Assembly (NCBI GenBank): GCA_905213905.1
Contig: CAJMKD010000024.1
Location: 1 to 36,294 of the forward strand
DNA length: 36,294 nucleotides
From: an uncultured Sutterella sp.
GTDB taxonomy: Bacteria > Pseudomonadota > Gammaproteobacteria > Burkholderiales > Burkholderiaceae_F
Reading direction: 5' to 3'
Shown here: positions 1 to 8,800 of the stretch, piece by piece
How positions within the stretch are numbered: the stretch's first letter is position 1
Layout: each line of letters starts with the position of its first letter
The notes under the pieces: model-generated
Told to the model about the DNA's origin: nothing
Database searches by the model: none
What the model saw: only the letters and a program-made list of their open reading frames with translations
Position numbers and translations under genes: made by a program

Positions 1-15
1 TCGGTCCGCTATCCA

Positions 16-56
16 TCCCCACCCAATGCTCCGCCTTGCTACGCATTGGATGGGGA
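16..56. repeat. Imperfect 14-bp inverted repeat
   Basis: Arms at 16-29 and 43-56 pair over 14 positions, one of them a G-T wobble, around a 13-nt loop. No T-run follows on either strand, so it does not look like a classical terminator. It may be the remnant of a palindromic intergenic element or part of an upstream gene's 3' region that lies outside the window. Confidence 0.5.
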
Positions 57-102
57 ATTCCGCGGATATTTGTTAAACCGAGCGGCTTTACCTCTTCCGG
101 AC

Positions 103-126
103 AAGCTCGCCCTTTCGCGAGCTTTT
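103..126 (+). terminator. Possible intrinsic terminator upstream of the AlbA_2 gene
   Basis: A perfect 8-bp stem (AAGCTCGC at 103-110, GCGAGCTT at 117-124) encloses a 6-nt loop, and the right arm runs into a stretch of four T's (123-126). It would end plus-strand transcription arriving from before the window and separate it from the gene starting at 221. The T-run is short, so confidence is moderate. Another 6-bp hairpin (131-136 with 145-150) follows immediately. Confidence 0.4.
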
Positions 127-220
127 CTGCCAGCGCTTTGGATTGCGCTGCTTCTCTTGCCTATCAAGCCATCACCGAAATTGATAGCACGACAGAAAAA
201 GAGCCTTCTTCGAAGACAAA

Positions 221-1522
221 ATGATGGAAAAACTGCCGGAAGAAGCGGATATCCGTGTTGCGTTCCAGGAAGCTTGGACCGACACGGCAAAAAAGACGCT
301 GATTGCTTTTGCAAACACGCTCGGCGGGAAGCTCTATTTCGGCATGAGCGATGAAGGAGCGTCAAAAGGACTGAGCAAAAAGGAAGTTGATCAGATTTCG
401 CGTTCTGTTCTTCAATTCTGTCGGACAGGCGCCGAACCCGTCATGACCGACCTTGTTTCAACGAAAGTCATTGCCGCTGGTAGAGGCCGCTATCTGCTGC
501 GAGTTTCAGTCGACCCGGGCGAAGACCGCCCTTATGCGTTCAAGGGACAACGGTATACGGGCGGCGCTTATGTCCGTGACGGCGCAATGTCTGTCACTGC
601 AAATGAGGATGAATTGCGCGGCATGATTCGCGAGAGCGCCCCTGAGTCTTGGGAAGCCAGGCTAAGCCGAAAGGCAGATCTGTCATTCGCAGAAGCGTCT
701 GATATTTTCAGGAAGCATCAAGTCGGTTTTTCGCCTGCGCACTACCGCCCGCTGGGCCTCGTGGACGACGCAGGTTACTACACGCACCTCGGCGAGCTGC
801 TTTCGGATCAAAATCAGAGATCGCTCGCGATCGAAATTTTTTCCCAGGATGCTGCGGCGCTATCTGTTCGTGAGGTCTCTGGATCGCTTCTGCGGCAAAT
901 TGATCAGGTGTTTGACTTTTTTGCTGCCGTCAATTTGGAAGTCATAGAGAAAACAGAAAAGCTATCGAACAAGCGGCAATTTGCCTGGCCGCCAAAAGCC
1001 TTGCGCGAGGCGCTCGTCAATTGTGCGGTGCACCGCGATTACTCGCAGCCGGAGCCCACAAAAGTTTCCATCTTCCCGAATAGAGCCGAATTTCTTTCCT
1101 ACGGGCGCATTCCAAGGCGGCTCAGCGTTGAGGATATTGTGCTCGAAGGCGTGAGCCAATGCCGCAATGAACGCCTCGCCGACATTTTCAGACGCTTGGG
1201 CTGGATGAAAAACTATGGTTCAGGCTTTTCGATGATTTGGCGAGAGTACGCCAACACTGGCGCAGCGCCTAAATTGGAAGCAACGCGAAGCGTTTTTCGC
1301 ATTGTCTTGCCCAAAATTCAGCTCGAAGAGCCCCGGCCGCTGAAAGAGCGCAGCGCTCTTTTGTTCGAAAGCCACGACGTGCTTTCAATGGCTGAAGTCA
1401 TGACAATGCTGAATATTTCAAGAACATCGGCCAATTCCGCCGTCAATGCGCTGCTTAGAAGCGGAAAGGTTGAAAAGGTAGGGACCGGCCGATTGACCAG
1501 GTACCGGTCGTTGCTGCGCTAA
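221..1522 (+). CDS. AlbA_2-domain putative ATP-binding transcriptional regulator
   Basis: A 433-residue protein with the layout of the Schlafen AlbA_2 / ATP-binding family. The N-terminal AlbA_2-like domain (about 10-130) includes LIAFANTLGGKLYFGMSDEG. A divergent GHKL-type ATP-binding half (about 235-370) has EALVNCAVHRDYS as its N-box, FLSYGRIP, and the typical GSGF late motif. A C-terminal winged-helix-like segment (about 385-433) has LNISRTSANSAVNALL as the likely recognition region. Family members are usually annotated as putative DNA-binding or helicase-related regulators, and their targets are mostly unknown. An in-frame TAG near 187 leaves only ATG 221 or 224 as starts; no good ribosome site is visible. 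The gene stands alone, and its neighbour on the right is convergent. I cannot assign a target or process. Confidence 0.8.
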   Translation: MMEKLPEEADIRVAFQEAWTDTAKKTLIAFANTLGGKLYFGMSDEGASKGLSKKEVDQISRSVLQFCRTGAEPVMTDLVSTKVIAAGRGRYLLRVSVDPGEDRPYAFKGQRYTGGAYVRDGAMSVTANEDELRGMIRESAPESWEARLSRKADLSFAEASDIFRKHQVGFSPAHYRPLGLVDDAGYYTHLGELLSDQNQRSLAIEIFSQDAAALSVREVSGSLLRQIDQVFDFFAAVNLEVIEKTEKLSNKRQFAWPPKALREALVNCAVHRDYSQPEPTKVSIFPNRAEFLSYGRIPRRLSVEDIVLEGVSQCRNERLADIFRRLGWMKNYGSGFSMIWREYANTGAAPKLEATRSVFRIVLPKIQLEEPRPLKERSALLFESHDVLSMAEVMTMLNISRTSANSAVNALLRSGKVEKVGTGRLTRYRSLLR

Positions 1523-1554
1523 GAATTGACTTCCTCGAACGAAAAAGCCGCCTC

Positions 1555-1571
1555 TGCGGAAGCGCTCCGCA
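1555..1571. other. Small hairpin between convergent genes
   Basis: TGCGGA at 1555-1560 and TCCGCA at 1566-1571 form a perfect 6-bp stem with a 5-nt loop in the 108-bp gap between the convergent AlbA_2 gene and the hydratase beta subunit. It could help terminate either transcript, but no T-run adjoins it. Confidence 0.35.
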
Positions 1572-1630
1572 AAGACGGTTCGATCAGCAACGTGCGCTAA
1601 ATGCGAGGGGGCGGCCGATCCGAATCAGCC

Positions 1631-2251
1631 TCAGTCGAAATAGTCGACATGCTGATTGATTTCGTCGACGATCGGCTGCTTGCGCTCGTTAAAGACCTTC
1701 TTGTTCTGCTCGAAGAGATTTGCGCCCGTTGTATCGATTGAAACGATGAGCGGCCCGAAGTCCTTCACGCGCATCACCCAGATTGATTCGGGCATGCCGA
1801 GCTCTTCCCAATAGTGCGCTTCGACCTCTTCAACCTTGCTCGCCGCCAGAACGGCGCAGCCGCCGGGCCAGACGCAGTGGAGCGCCTTGTGATCGCGGCA
1901 GCCCGCCTCCGTATTGGGACCCATGCCGCCTTTGCCGACGATGAGCTTCACGCCCGTGTCGCGGATGAATTCACGTTCGAATTTTTCCATGCGCATCGAA
2001 GTCGTCGGCCCGATCGAAACGACCTTGTAGCCGCTCCCTGACTCGCTGCCGCAGGACACCATGATGGGACCGGCGTGGAAGATCGCTTTGCCGGCAAGAT
2101 CCACGGGAAGCGCCCGGTGCTGCTTTACAAGCCGCATGTGCACGTCGTCGCGCGAGGTGATGAGATAGCCGTTCAGATAAACGATGTCGCCGATCTTGAT
2201 GCCTTCGAGATCTTCGTCCTTGATCGGCGTCGTGAGGTAATGCGTCTTCAC
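1631..2251 (-). CDS. ttdB: Class I Fe-S hydro-lyase, beta subunit (L-tartrate dehydratase / fumarate hydratase type)
   Basis: The 206-residue protein closely resembles E. coli TtdB as I remember it: LTTPIKDEDL at the N-terminus, GKAIFHAGPI, GPTTSMRMEKFEREFI, VGKGGMGPNTEAGC, and LGMPESIWVMRVKDFGPLIVS near the end. Beta subunits form a swivelling domain that completes the active site carried on the Fe-S alpha subunit. The start is GTG at 2251, overlapping the alpha stop by four bases (GTGA), with an AAGGGGGT ribosome site just before it, so the two are translationally coupled. The reaction is reversible hydration/dehydration of fumarate or tartrate. Sequence alone cannot settle the substrate: organisms of this kind often use such two-subunit enzymes as their fumarase. 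Confidence 0.88.
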   Translation of the reverse strand: MKTHYLTTPIKDEDLEGIKIGDIVYLNGYLITSRDDVHMRLVKQHRALPVDLAGKAIFHAGPIMVSCGSESGSGYKVVSIGPTTSMRMEKFEREFIRDTGVKLIVGKGGMGPNTEAGCRDHKALHCVWPGGCAVLAASKVEEVEAHYWEELGMPESIWVMRVKDFGPLIVSIDTTGANLFEQNKKVFNERKQPIVDEINQHVDYFD

Positions 2252-3150
2252 AGTTGCACCCCCTTGTGGGAAAGCAGTTCATAGGACATGTCAGCATGCA
2301 TGCGGATGGCCGCGCGGCGATGGCCCCAGCAGCCGACCGAAACGCCGACGGCAAGGCACGACGGATGGCGTGCGGCCTGCTCGACGTTGACGCCCATGAC
2401 GGAAAGTTCGCCCGTCAGACCGCCCGGACCGATGTTGATTTTGTTGAGTCCCTCCTCAACCATGCGCTCAAATTCTGCTGCGCGGGCATTGGGATTGTGC
2501 GATCCCACAGGCCGCATCAGCGCACGCTTGGAGAGCGTCGCGGCGACTTCGACGGAACCGGCAATGCCGACGCCCACGAGAAGCGGCGGGCAGGCATTAA
2601 CGCCGCGCTCGCAGATCGTGTCGAAAATGAACTGCACGACCGCTTCGTAGCCTTCAACCGGCATGAGCACCTTGGCAGTGCCCGGCAACGAGCAGCCGCC
2701 GCCCGCCATGTAGGCGTAGATCACGGCGTCCGATGAATTGGGAACGATTTCGAGATCGATCCACGGGATGCGGTGGCCGGTATTGTCGCCCGTATTGCGC
2801 TCGTCGAAAATCTGCACGGCGTTGTGGCGCAGCGGCGCCGCCTTCGTTGCGCGGCGCACGGCCTCCTTGAGCGAAGACTCGAGTTCGTTGCGGATCGGAA
2901 AGTCCGCGCCGAGCTCGATGTGATACTGAATGACGCCCGTATCCTGGCAGAAAGGCACGTTGCGCTCACGCGCCATGTCAAGGTCGGTGAACATGGCGTC
3001 GTAGATAAGCTCGGCAAGTTCGCTCTTCTGAACACGCCGCATCGCTTCCAGCTTTTCATAAACATCATCGGGAAGACGCTTTCCGAAGAAGGCGGTGAAC
3101 TTCGCCATGACGTCCGTAAAGCGCTCGACAAGCTGAGCCTGATCGGACAT
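2248..3150 (-). CDS. ttdA: Class I Fe-S hydro-lyase, alpha subunit (L-tartrate dehydratase / fumarate hydratase type)
   Basis: The alpha subunit has 300 residues from ATG 3150, which is preceded by a strong TAAGGAGAG ribosome site; the open frame continues upstream to 3222 but without a site as good. It carries the family landmarks CQDTG, APLRHNAVQIFDE, NTGDNTG, MAGGGCS, VNACPPLLVGVGIAGS, GPGGLTG and HPSCLAVGVSVGCWGHRR. The cysteines in CQDTG, ACPP and the late GCWGHRR region are candidates for the [4Fe-4S] ligands. The C-terminal ending (ELLSHKGVQL) matches the E. coli TtdA style rather than the long single-chain FumA/FumB. It forms a two-gene operon with the beta subunit and is likely the main fumarase or a tartrate dehydratase. 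Two palindromes just upstream (3225-3238, 3257-3275) suggest a dedicated regulator. Confidence 0.88.
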   Translation of the reverse strand: MSDQAQLVERFTDVMAKFTAFFGKRLPDDVYEKLEAMRRVQKSELAELIYDAMFTDLDMARERNVPFCQDTGVIQYHIELGADFPIRNELESSLKEAVRRATKAAPLRHNAVQIFDERNTGDNTGHRIPWIDLEIVPNSSDAVIYAYMAGGGCSLPGTAKVLMPVEGYEAVVQFIFDTICERGVNACPPLLVGVGIAGSVEVAATLSKRALMRPVGSHNPNARAAEFERMVEEGLNKINIGPGGLTGELSVMGVNVEQAARHPSCLAVGVSVGCWGHRRAAIRMHADMSYELLSHKGVQL

Positions 3151-3224
3151 GGATTCTCTCCTTAGGGTCTTTGTGATGGCGGGCATCGAATGCAATGAAT
3201 GACGCCCATATGAACTAGTCACAA

Positions 3225-3238
3225 AGTCTAGGTAGACT
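3225..3238. promoter_or_regulatory. Palindrome AGTCTA-GG-TAGACT upstream of ttdAB
   Basis: Six-base arms are perfectly inverted around a 2-bp centre, about 75 bp upstream of the ttdA start codon. The spacing and symmetry fit a dimeric repressor or activator site. No cognate regulator lies next to it in the window. It is inferred from symmetry alone. Confidence 0.4.
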
Positions 3239-3256
3239 CAGACCATAAGTCGAATA

Positions 3257-3275
3257 CATTTGAAATTATCAAATG
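3257..3275. promoter_or_regulatory. Palindrome CATTTGA-N5-TCAAATG upstream of ttdAB
   Basis: A perfect 7-bp inverted repeat with an AT-rich 5-nt centre, in the small AT-rich gap between rluC and ttdA. Together with the site at 3225-3238 it forms a tandem operator-like arrangement. It abuts a second inverted repeat (3276-3293). Confidence 0.42.
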
Positions 3276-3296
3276 AATAGGCTCTATCCTATTTTT
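3276..3296. terminator. Hairpin with T-run between ttdA and rluC
   Basis: AATAGG (3276-3281) and CCTATT (3288-3293) form a 6-bp stem with a 6-nt loop. On the plus strand it ends in five T's, counting the last two of the stem. The real transcript here should be minus-strand rluC read-through, where the T-run is missing, so its role as the rluC terminator is uncertain. Confidence 0.3.
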
Positions 3297-3314
3297 AAGG
3301 CAGGTGACATCCCA

Positions 3315-4331
3315 TCAGGCTTTTGCGCGTCGGCGCAGCGCCGCGAGAAGCGCCTCGCATTCGGCAGGCAGCGGCGCGCGCACTTCAAGCTTCTCGCCCG
3401 AAACCGGGTGCTCGAAGCGAAGAAGCGCCGCGTGCAGAAACATGCGCTTGAAAGGAACGCCGAGATCGCCGCGGGCCACGGCCTTGTTGAATTCAAAGTC
3501 GCCGTACTTGTCGTCCCCCACGAGCGGATGGCCGCTCGCGAGCGCATGCACGCGAATTTGATGGGTGCGGCCGGTCTTCAGTTCCACATCGAGGTAAGAG
3601 ACGTCGCCGAAGCGCTCAAGCAGCGTGAAGATCGAATGTGCCTTCATGCCCTCGGGCGAAACGCGCACGCGCCGCTCCCCTGAAGGCAGCAGAAAGCGCT
3701 CGAGCGGAAAACGGACATGCTGCCGCTCGTTCACCCAGTCGCCCGCGACGAGCGTGCGGTAGTGCTTCTCGACGCCGCCCGCCTTCATGAGGTCGTGCAT
3801 GCGCACGAGCGCCTTGCGGGTTTTGGCGACAATGATGGCGCCGCTCGTCTCCTTGTCAAGCCGGTGGCAGAGCTCGAGCATCGGCTCTTCGGGGCGCGTC
3901 GCGCGAAGCCTTTCAATGAGGCCGTAGGAGATGCCGGAGCCGCCGTGCGCCGCAATGCCCGCGGGCTTGTTGACGACGAGAAGATGGCGGTCTTCGTAGA
4001 GCACTGGAATCACGCCCTCGGCAAAGGGCGCAGCCGGCGTCTGCGTCACGGCGCGCTGCGAAACGCGCATGGGCGGAATGCGAAGCACGTCGCCCACTTC
4101 AAGCTTCTGCTCGGCCTTGGCGCGCTTGCGGTTGACGCGCACTTCCCCCTGGCGCACGACGCGGTAGATGTGGCTTTTGGGCACGCCCTTGGCGACGCGG
4201 ACGAGATAGTTGTCAAGGCGCTGTCCCGCAGCGTCTTCGCCGATTTCAACATAGGCAACCCGGTCGGCGGGCAGCACCGAGATCGAGGCGGACTTCAGAG
4301 GCGTAATTTCTGTTTTGGCAGGTGCGGACAT
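3315..4331 (-). CDS. rluC: 23S rRNA pseudouridine synthase RluC
   Basis: A 338-residue RluA-family pseudouridine synthase. After about 30 unstructured residues comes an S4 RNA-binding domain (about 36-95, GQRLDNYLVRVAKGVPKSHIYRVVRQGEVRVNRKR in outline). The catalytic domain follows, with the HRLDKETSG motif whose aspartate is the nucleophile, then GRTHQIRVHALASGHPLVGDDKYGD. The E. coli homologue modifies U955, U2504 and U2580 of 23S rRNA. The gene is divergent from rne across a long spacer, the same neighbour pair as in E. coli, which supports RluC over RluD. The start at ATG 4331 has only a weak ribosome site (GAAAG). Confidence 0.92.
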   Translation of the reverse strand: MSAPAKTEITPLKSASISVLPADRVAYVEIGEDAAGQRLDNYLVRVAKGVPKSHIYRVVRQGEVRVNRKRAKAEQKLEVGDVLRIPPMRVSQRAVTQTPAAPFAEGVIPVLYEDRHLLVVNKPAGIAAHGGSGISYGLIERLRATRPEEPMLELCHRLDKETSGAIIVAKTRKALVRMHDLMKAGGVEKHYRTLVAGDWVNERQHVRFPLERFLLPSGERRVRVSPEGMKAHSIFTLLERFGDVSYLDVELKTGRTHQIRVHALASGHPLVGDDKYGDFEFNKAVARGDLGVPFKRMFLHAALLRFEHPVSGEKLEVRAPLPAECEALLAALRRRAKA

Positions 4332-5539
4332 CGTCTATACTTTCGTTTCGCACGCCGAGGACGGCGCCGTTTTTGACGACGGCGGCTTCGGCGCTATCGG
4401 CATGCGCCCGATGCGGGCGGCTCACTGAGCAGTGCGCGCATTGTCGCATGTTTCGTTTTGAATTTGTTTCCGTTGGATGCGCCCTGTCCGCCGATCTCGG
4501 CCGATGAGCGCATCGGACGGTTTTGTTTGTTTTGCGTGCCGCCTGCTTCGAAAAAGCGGGTGCGCCCGACCGAATTCGGACACGCTTCCAGACGAAGGCG
4601 TTCCGCCGCACGGCCCCCTTGCCGCGCTCGCGCTTTTGAAGCCGCTTGAGCGCCCGAGGGAAGCACTTTTCAGAGAGCCGCGGCGCCCCATGGAACGGAT
4701 AAGGTGTCTGCCTCTCGGCGAGTGCGCTTCCTTTTTCGCCGTCTGCGGCGCGCAGCTTCGGCCGACCGAAGGCATTCGATCGGCCGTTGCCACGGATTTA
4801 AAGAATTTCGTTCGCTCTTCCGACAGCCGAAAGCGCACGCGCTTCGGAGTCGAAGGCGCCGAGCAGATCGAGACGTTCGCGCGGCCGAGCCGCTCCGACG
4901 CTTCGGCCTCAAGACGCCCGGTTGCAAGAGCGGACTGCGTGTAAGCGCGCCGCCCCGAAAAAAGGCGCGCGCTGAAAGCGTCGTCGCTGCAGACCTCTGT
5001 CTGCGGAGAAGACGCCGTCACGGGCTGAAGCTCCCGCCGGCGGCCGCCATTTTTAGCCAAGCGCGGCAGAATCGTCGGAACGGTCGATATCAGAGCTCGC
5101 CCCTTCGAACGGCGCCCCACTTCCGCCGCCAGAGCCCGCCAAGGATCCAGCCGGATCCCGTCGCCGCTTTCGCCCGCAGCTCCGCTTCTCATGCGCCCGT
5201 CCGCCCTGAAGGCATGAAGCCGTCGCTGCCGATGCGCCGCACCGAGTGCCTCCGCCTCGCCTGGCGCCCCGGCTTCGCTGCTTCGAGCCCTGACGGCTGC
5301 TGGAAGAACAATTCGGGACGAACCCCCGCGGCCGATGCTGTCGGCCGCTCGTTCGTCCGAAGCGGTACTGCTCGTGAGGGATCGAGCCCTCGCGGAGAAG
5401 AAGGACCGCGCCCCGACGTCCGGGTCGAGCGTCGTGCGCCCAACAGAGAGCGCTGCGACGCGCTACGAGACCGCGTTGCCGCCAAAAGCGGTTCGGGCGC
5501 GACGCCAAACCTTCAGCTCCGCGGGCTGTGACTCTCCCC

Positions 5540-5587
5540 AATGCGTCCGCAGCGCTGCTGCCGCAGTGTTGCGGACCGACACGCATT
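5540..5587 (+). promoter_or_regulatory. Strong stem-loop in the rne leader
   Basis: GTCCGCAGCGCTGC (5545-5558) pairs with 5563-5576 over 14 consecutive positions, two of them G-U wobbles, around a TGCC tetraloop. A lower AATGC/GCATT stem (5540-5544 with 5583-5587) is separated by a 6-nt bulge. This is the most stable element in the leader and a plausible RNase E binding or cleavage determinant for autoregulation. The role is inferred from structure and position, about 240 nt before the start codon. Confidence 0.5.
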
Positions 5588-5699
5588 CCGCGACTTGCCG
5601 GTCGTTGGCGCGGACCTTTTGCTCAGGGCCCGTGCGCGCTCTTTTTTCTGCTCTTTTTCGAAAAGGGACCGACAAGCTTCAGGGCATCCCGAGCGCCTC

Positions 5700-5717
5700 A
5701 GCCGCAGTTTTGCGGCT
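5700..5717 (+). promoter_or_regulatory. Perfect 7-bp hairpin near the rne start
   Basis: AGCCGCA (5700-5706) and TGCGGCT (5711-5717) flank a GTTT tetraloop about 108 nt before the RNase E start codon. A T5 stretch occurs 9 nt later (5727-5731), too far for a textbook terminator. It could be an attenuator or an autoregulatory structure. Confidence 0.4.
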
Positions 5718-5824
5718 ATAGCGGCGTTTTTGATGCAGATGAAGGCAAATGAGCGCGCGAACGATTGAATTTACTTCAGTGGCACGTCCTTCGCCCGCGT
5801 CAGTGGCGCCTCAAGGAGTGCTCA

Positions 5825-8800
5825 ATGAAGCGAATGCTTTTCAATGCCACGCATCCGGAAGAAACCCGCGTTGGCATCGTCGACGGCCAGAAGCTGATCG
5901 ACATCGACATCGAGACAGCAGGCCGCGAAGCCCGCAAGTCCAACATCTACAAGGGCATCGTGACGCGAATCGAGCCGAGTCTCGAAGCCTGCTTCATCAA
6001 CTACGGGGAAGACCGCCACGGCTTCCTGCCCTTTAAGGAAATCTCCCGCGCCTACTTCAAGGCGGGGGTCGACGTGCGCACCGCAACGATTCGCGAAGCG
6101 ATCACGGAAGGCCAGGAGCTCATCGTTCAGGTTGAAAAGGAAGAGCGCGGCAACAAAGGCGCAGCGCTCACAACCTTCATCAGCCTGGCGGGCCGCTACC
6201 TCGTTCTGATGCCGAACAACCCCCGTGCGGGCGGCGTCTCGCGCCGCATCGAAGGCGAAGAGCGCCAGGAGCTGCGCGAAGCAATGGAAAAGCTCGACGT
6301 GCCTTCGGGCATGTCCACCATTGCCCGCACCGCCGGCATCGGCCGCACGACCGAGGAGCTTCAGTGGGACCTCAACTACCTCCTGAAGCTCTGGGAGGCG
6401 ATCGTTGATGCGGCCAAGCCCCAGTACGAGCTCGTCACTGAAGAAAACGGCCGCCGCAAAGTCAACGTCACGACCGAAGCCGTGATGAACGGCAAGCCCC
6501 TCAAGCGCCTCAACCCCCCGCCCTTCCTCATTGTTGAGGAATCGAATCTCGTCGTTCGCGCGATCCGCGACTACTTCCAGCCCGAAATCGGCGAAATCCT
6601 CGTCGACACGGACGAAATCTACGAGCAGGCCCGCCAGTTCATGGCGCACGTGATGCCCGACATGATCGGGCGCGTGAAGCGCTACCGCGACGACATTCCG
6701 CTCTTCACGCGCTTTCAGATCGAGCAGCAGATTGAGACGGCCTACTCGCGCACGGTGCCGCTGCCCTCGGGCGGCGCGATCGTGATCGACCACACCGAAG
6801 CGCTTGTCGCAATCGACGTCAACTCTGCGCGCGCCACGCGCGGCGCCGACATTGAGGAGACGGCCTTCCGCACGAACTGCGAAGCTGCCGACGAAGTCGC
6901 GCGCCAGATGCGTCTGCGCGACCTCGGCGGCCTCATCGTGATCGACTTCATCGACATGGCCGATCCCAAGAATCAGCGCGCCGTCGAGCAGCGCCTCAAG
7001 GACGCCATCCGCTTCGACCGTGCGCGCGTCCAGATCGCCAAGATCAGCCGCTTCGGCCTCATGGAGCTCTCGCGCCAGCGCCTGCGCCCGGCGCTCTCCG
7101 AAGGCAGCCACATCACCTGCCCGCGCTGCAACGGCGTCGGCGTCATTCGCGACACGGAAAGCTGCGCCATTCAGGTGCTGCGCATCCTCCAGGAAGAAGC
7201 CATGAAGGAAGGCACAGGCGCCGTTGAGGCGCAGGTGCCTGTCGATGTGGCGACGTTCCTGCTCAACGAAAAGCGCATCGACATCACGAAGCTTGAAGCG
7301 CGTCACCGCGTGCCGATCATTCTGGTGCCCAACACCTATCTTGAAACGCCGCACTACCACATCGAGCGAATCCGCCAGGATGACGAACGCCTTGAAAAGC
7401 ATGTGGCGAGCTTCAACCTCGTTGAGGAAATCGAAACGCGCGCCGACGACCCCTATGCGCAGAAGTCGGCCGAGGAAAAGGCCGCTCGCACGAAGCAGGA
7501 GCCCGTCATCAAGAACATCATGATCGAGCGCGAGCCTGCGCCCGTTCATGTGCCCAAGGAAGAAAAGAAGCCTGCCGAAAAGGCGGTCCGTCCTGAAGCC
7601 GTGACGCCCAAGAAGGGACTTTTCGCTCGCATTGCTGCCTTCCTCTTCGGCGAAAGCGAAAAGAAGGAAGAAAAGCCCGAAGCCGAAAAGAAGTCCGAAG
7701 ACGCAAAGGCCGCTCGTTCGAGCGAACGCGCCGGCCGCCGGGGCAATCGCCGCAGCGATCGTGCCGGCCGAGGCAGCCGCCGCGAGCGCGGCGCCGAACG
7801 GCTTGAACGTGCCGACCGTGCGGAACGTGCGCCGGAAGAAAAACGCGCCGAAAAGGACGTCAAGGAAGCCCGTCAGAAGACGCGCCCCGCAGAAGGCGAA
7901 CGTGCGGAGCGCGTTGAACGTTCGGAAAAGATCGAGAAGTCCGAAAAGACCGAACGCAGCGCCCGCGCGCGCCGCCGCAGCCGCCGCAGCGAAGCCGAGG
8001 CAGTCGAAACGTCCGCGCCCGCCGCTCAGGTTCGTGACGAAGAAGCCGTGGTGACCGCTGAAGCCATGCCGGCAGAGCAGGCGCCTCAGACGACGCCTGA
8101 AGCCGAAGCCCTCCAGCCGGTCGTTTCGGAAGAAAGCGCCGAGCAGTCGGGCGAGCGCAAGCCCCGCCGCCGTTCTCGCCGCCGCCGCACGGCAGATGCG
8201 GCAGACGCCCCGCTTCAGGAAGCGCCGAGCGAAGTGAAGGCAGAGGAAGCGGCCTCGCCCGAGGCGCAGCCGACAGCCGCCGCGCCTGAGGCTGCGCCGT
8301 CTGAAGCCAAACCTGCTGACGAGGCGCCGATCGCCGCACAGCCCGCAGCGGAAGCCGAACCCAGCGAATCGCTGGAAGCGCCTGAAGCGCGTGAGGCATC
8401 TGAAACGGTAGAAGCTGCGGCTGATGCCGCCGAAGGCTCCGAAGACGGCGCTCGCCGCCGCCGTCCGCGCCGCCGCCGTCGCAGCAGCCGCAATGCGCAG
8501 GAAGCGGATGCCGCAACGGCAGCCGAAACCGCCGAAACGGAAGCCCCGGCTGCATCCGAAGCCGAAGCGGCGCCCAAGAAGGACGCGGCCCAGGCGGCAC
8601 CTGCCGACGCGCCCGAAGCGATGAAAAAGCCTGAAGCGGCAGATGCGCAACCGGTTGAAGCCCCCCGTTCGGTCGATCCTGTTGAAGCCATGCGTGCGGA
8701 AGTGGCTTCCCATGCCGCCTTCAGCGGCTTCCAGGAAACCGAAACTCTCGTTCAGATTGAAACGAAGCCTTCGGCCGTCTCCATGGCGGTTTCGCAGGCT

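Larger units (their letters stand above)
4332..5824. other. 1.5-kb non-coding, hairpin-rich rluC-rne intergenic region
   Basis: No credible gene is visible. Open frames on both strands translate into Arg/Ala/Ser-rich low-complexity sequence without domain features, as expected in GC-rich DNA. Many short strong stem-loops are present: 4405-4419 (CGCCCG/CGGGCG), 4423-4434, 4760-4785 (8 of 9 pairs), 4945-4970 (GCGCGCC/GGCGCGC), 4987-5006 (8 bp, CTCT loop), 5034-5043, 5373-5394 (8 bp), 5540-5587 and 5700-5717. The last two are strongest and lie nearest rne. E. coli rne has a long structured 5' UTR through which RNase E autoregulates, and I infer a similar but far longer leader here. A possible plus-strand promoter is TTGGCA (4315-4320) with TATACT (4336-4341), but its 15-bp spacing is poor. 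Confidence 0.6.

Noticed and set aside
4422..5531. Overlapping long frames on both strands in the rluC-rne spacer
   Set aside because: Both translate to Arg/Ser/Ala/Pro-rich sequence without folds, repeats or ribosome sites, so I treat the spacer as non-coding.
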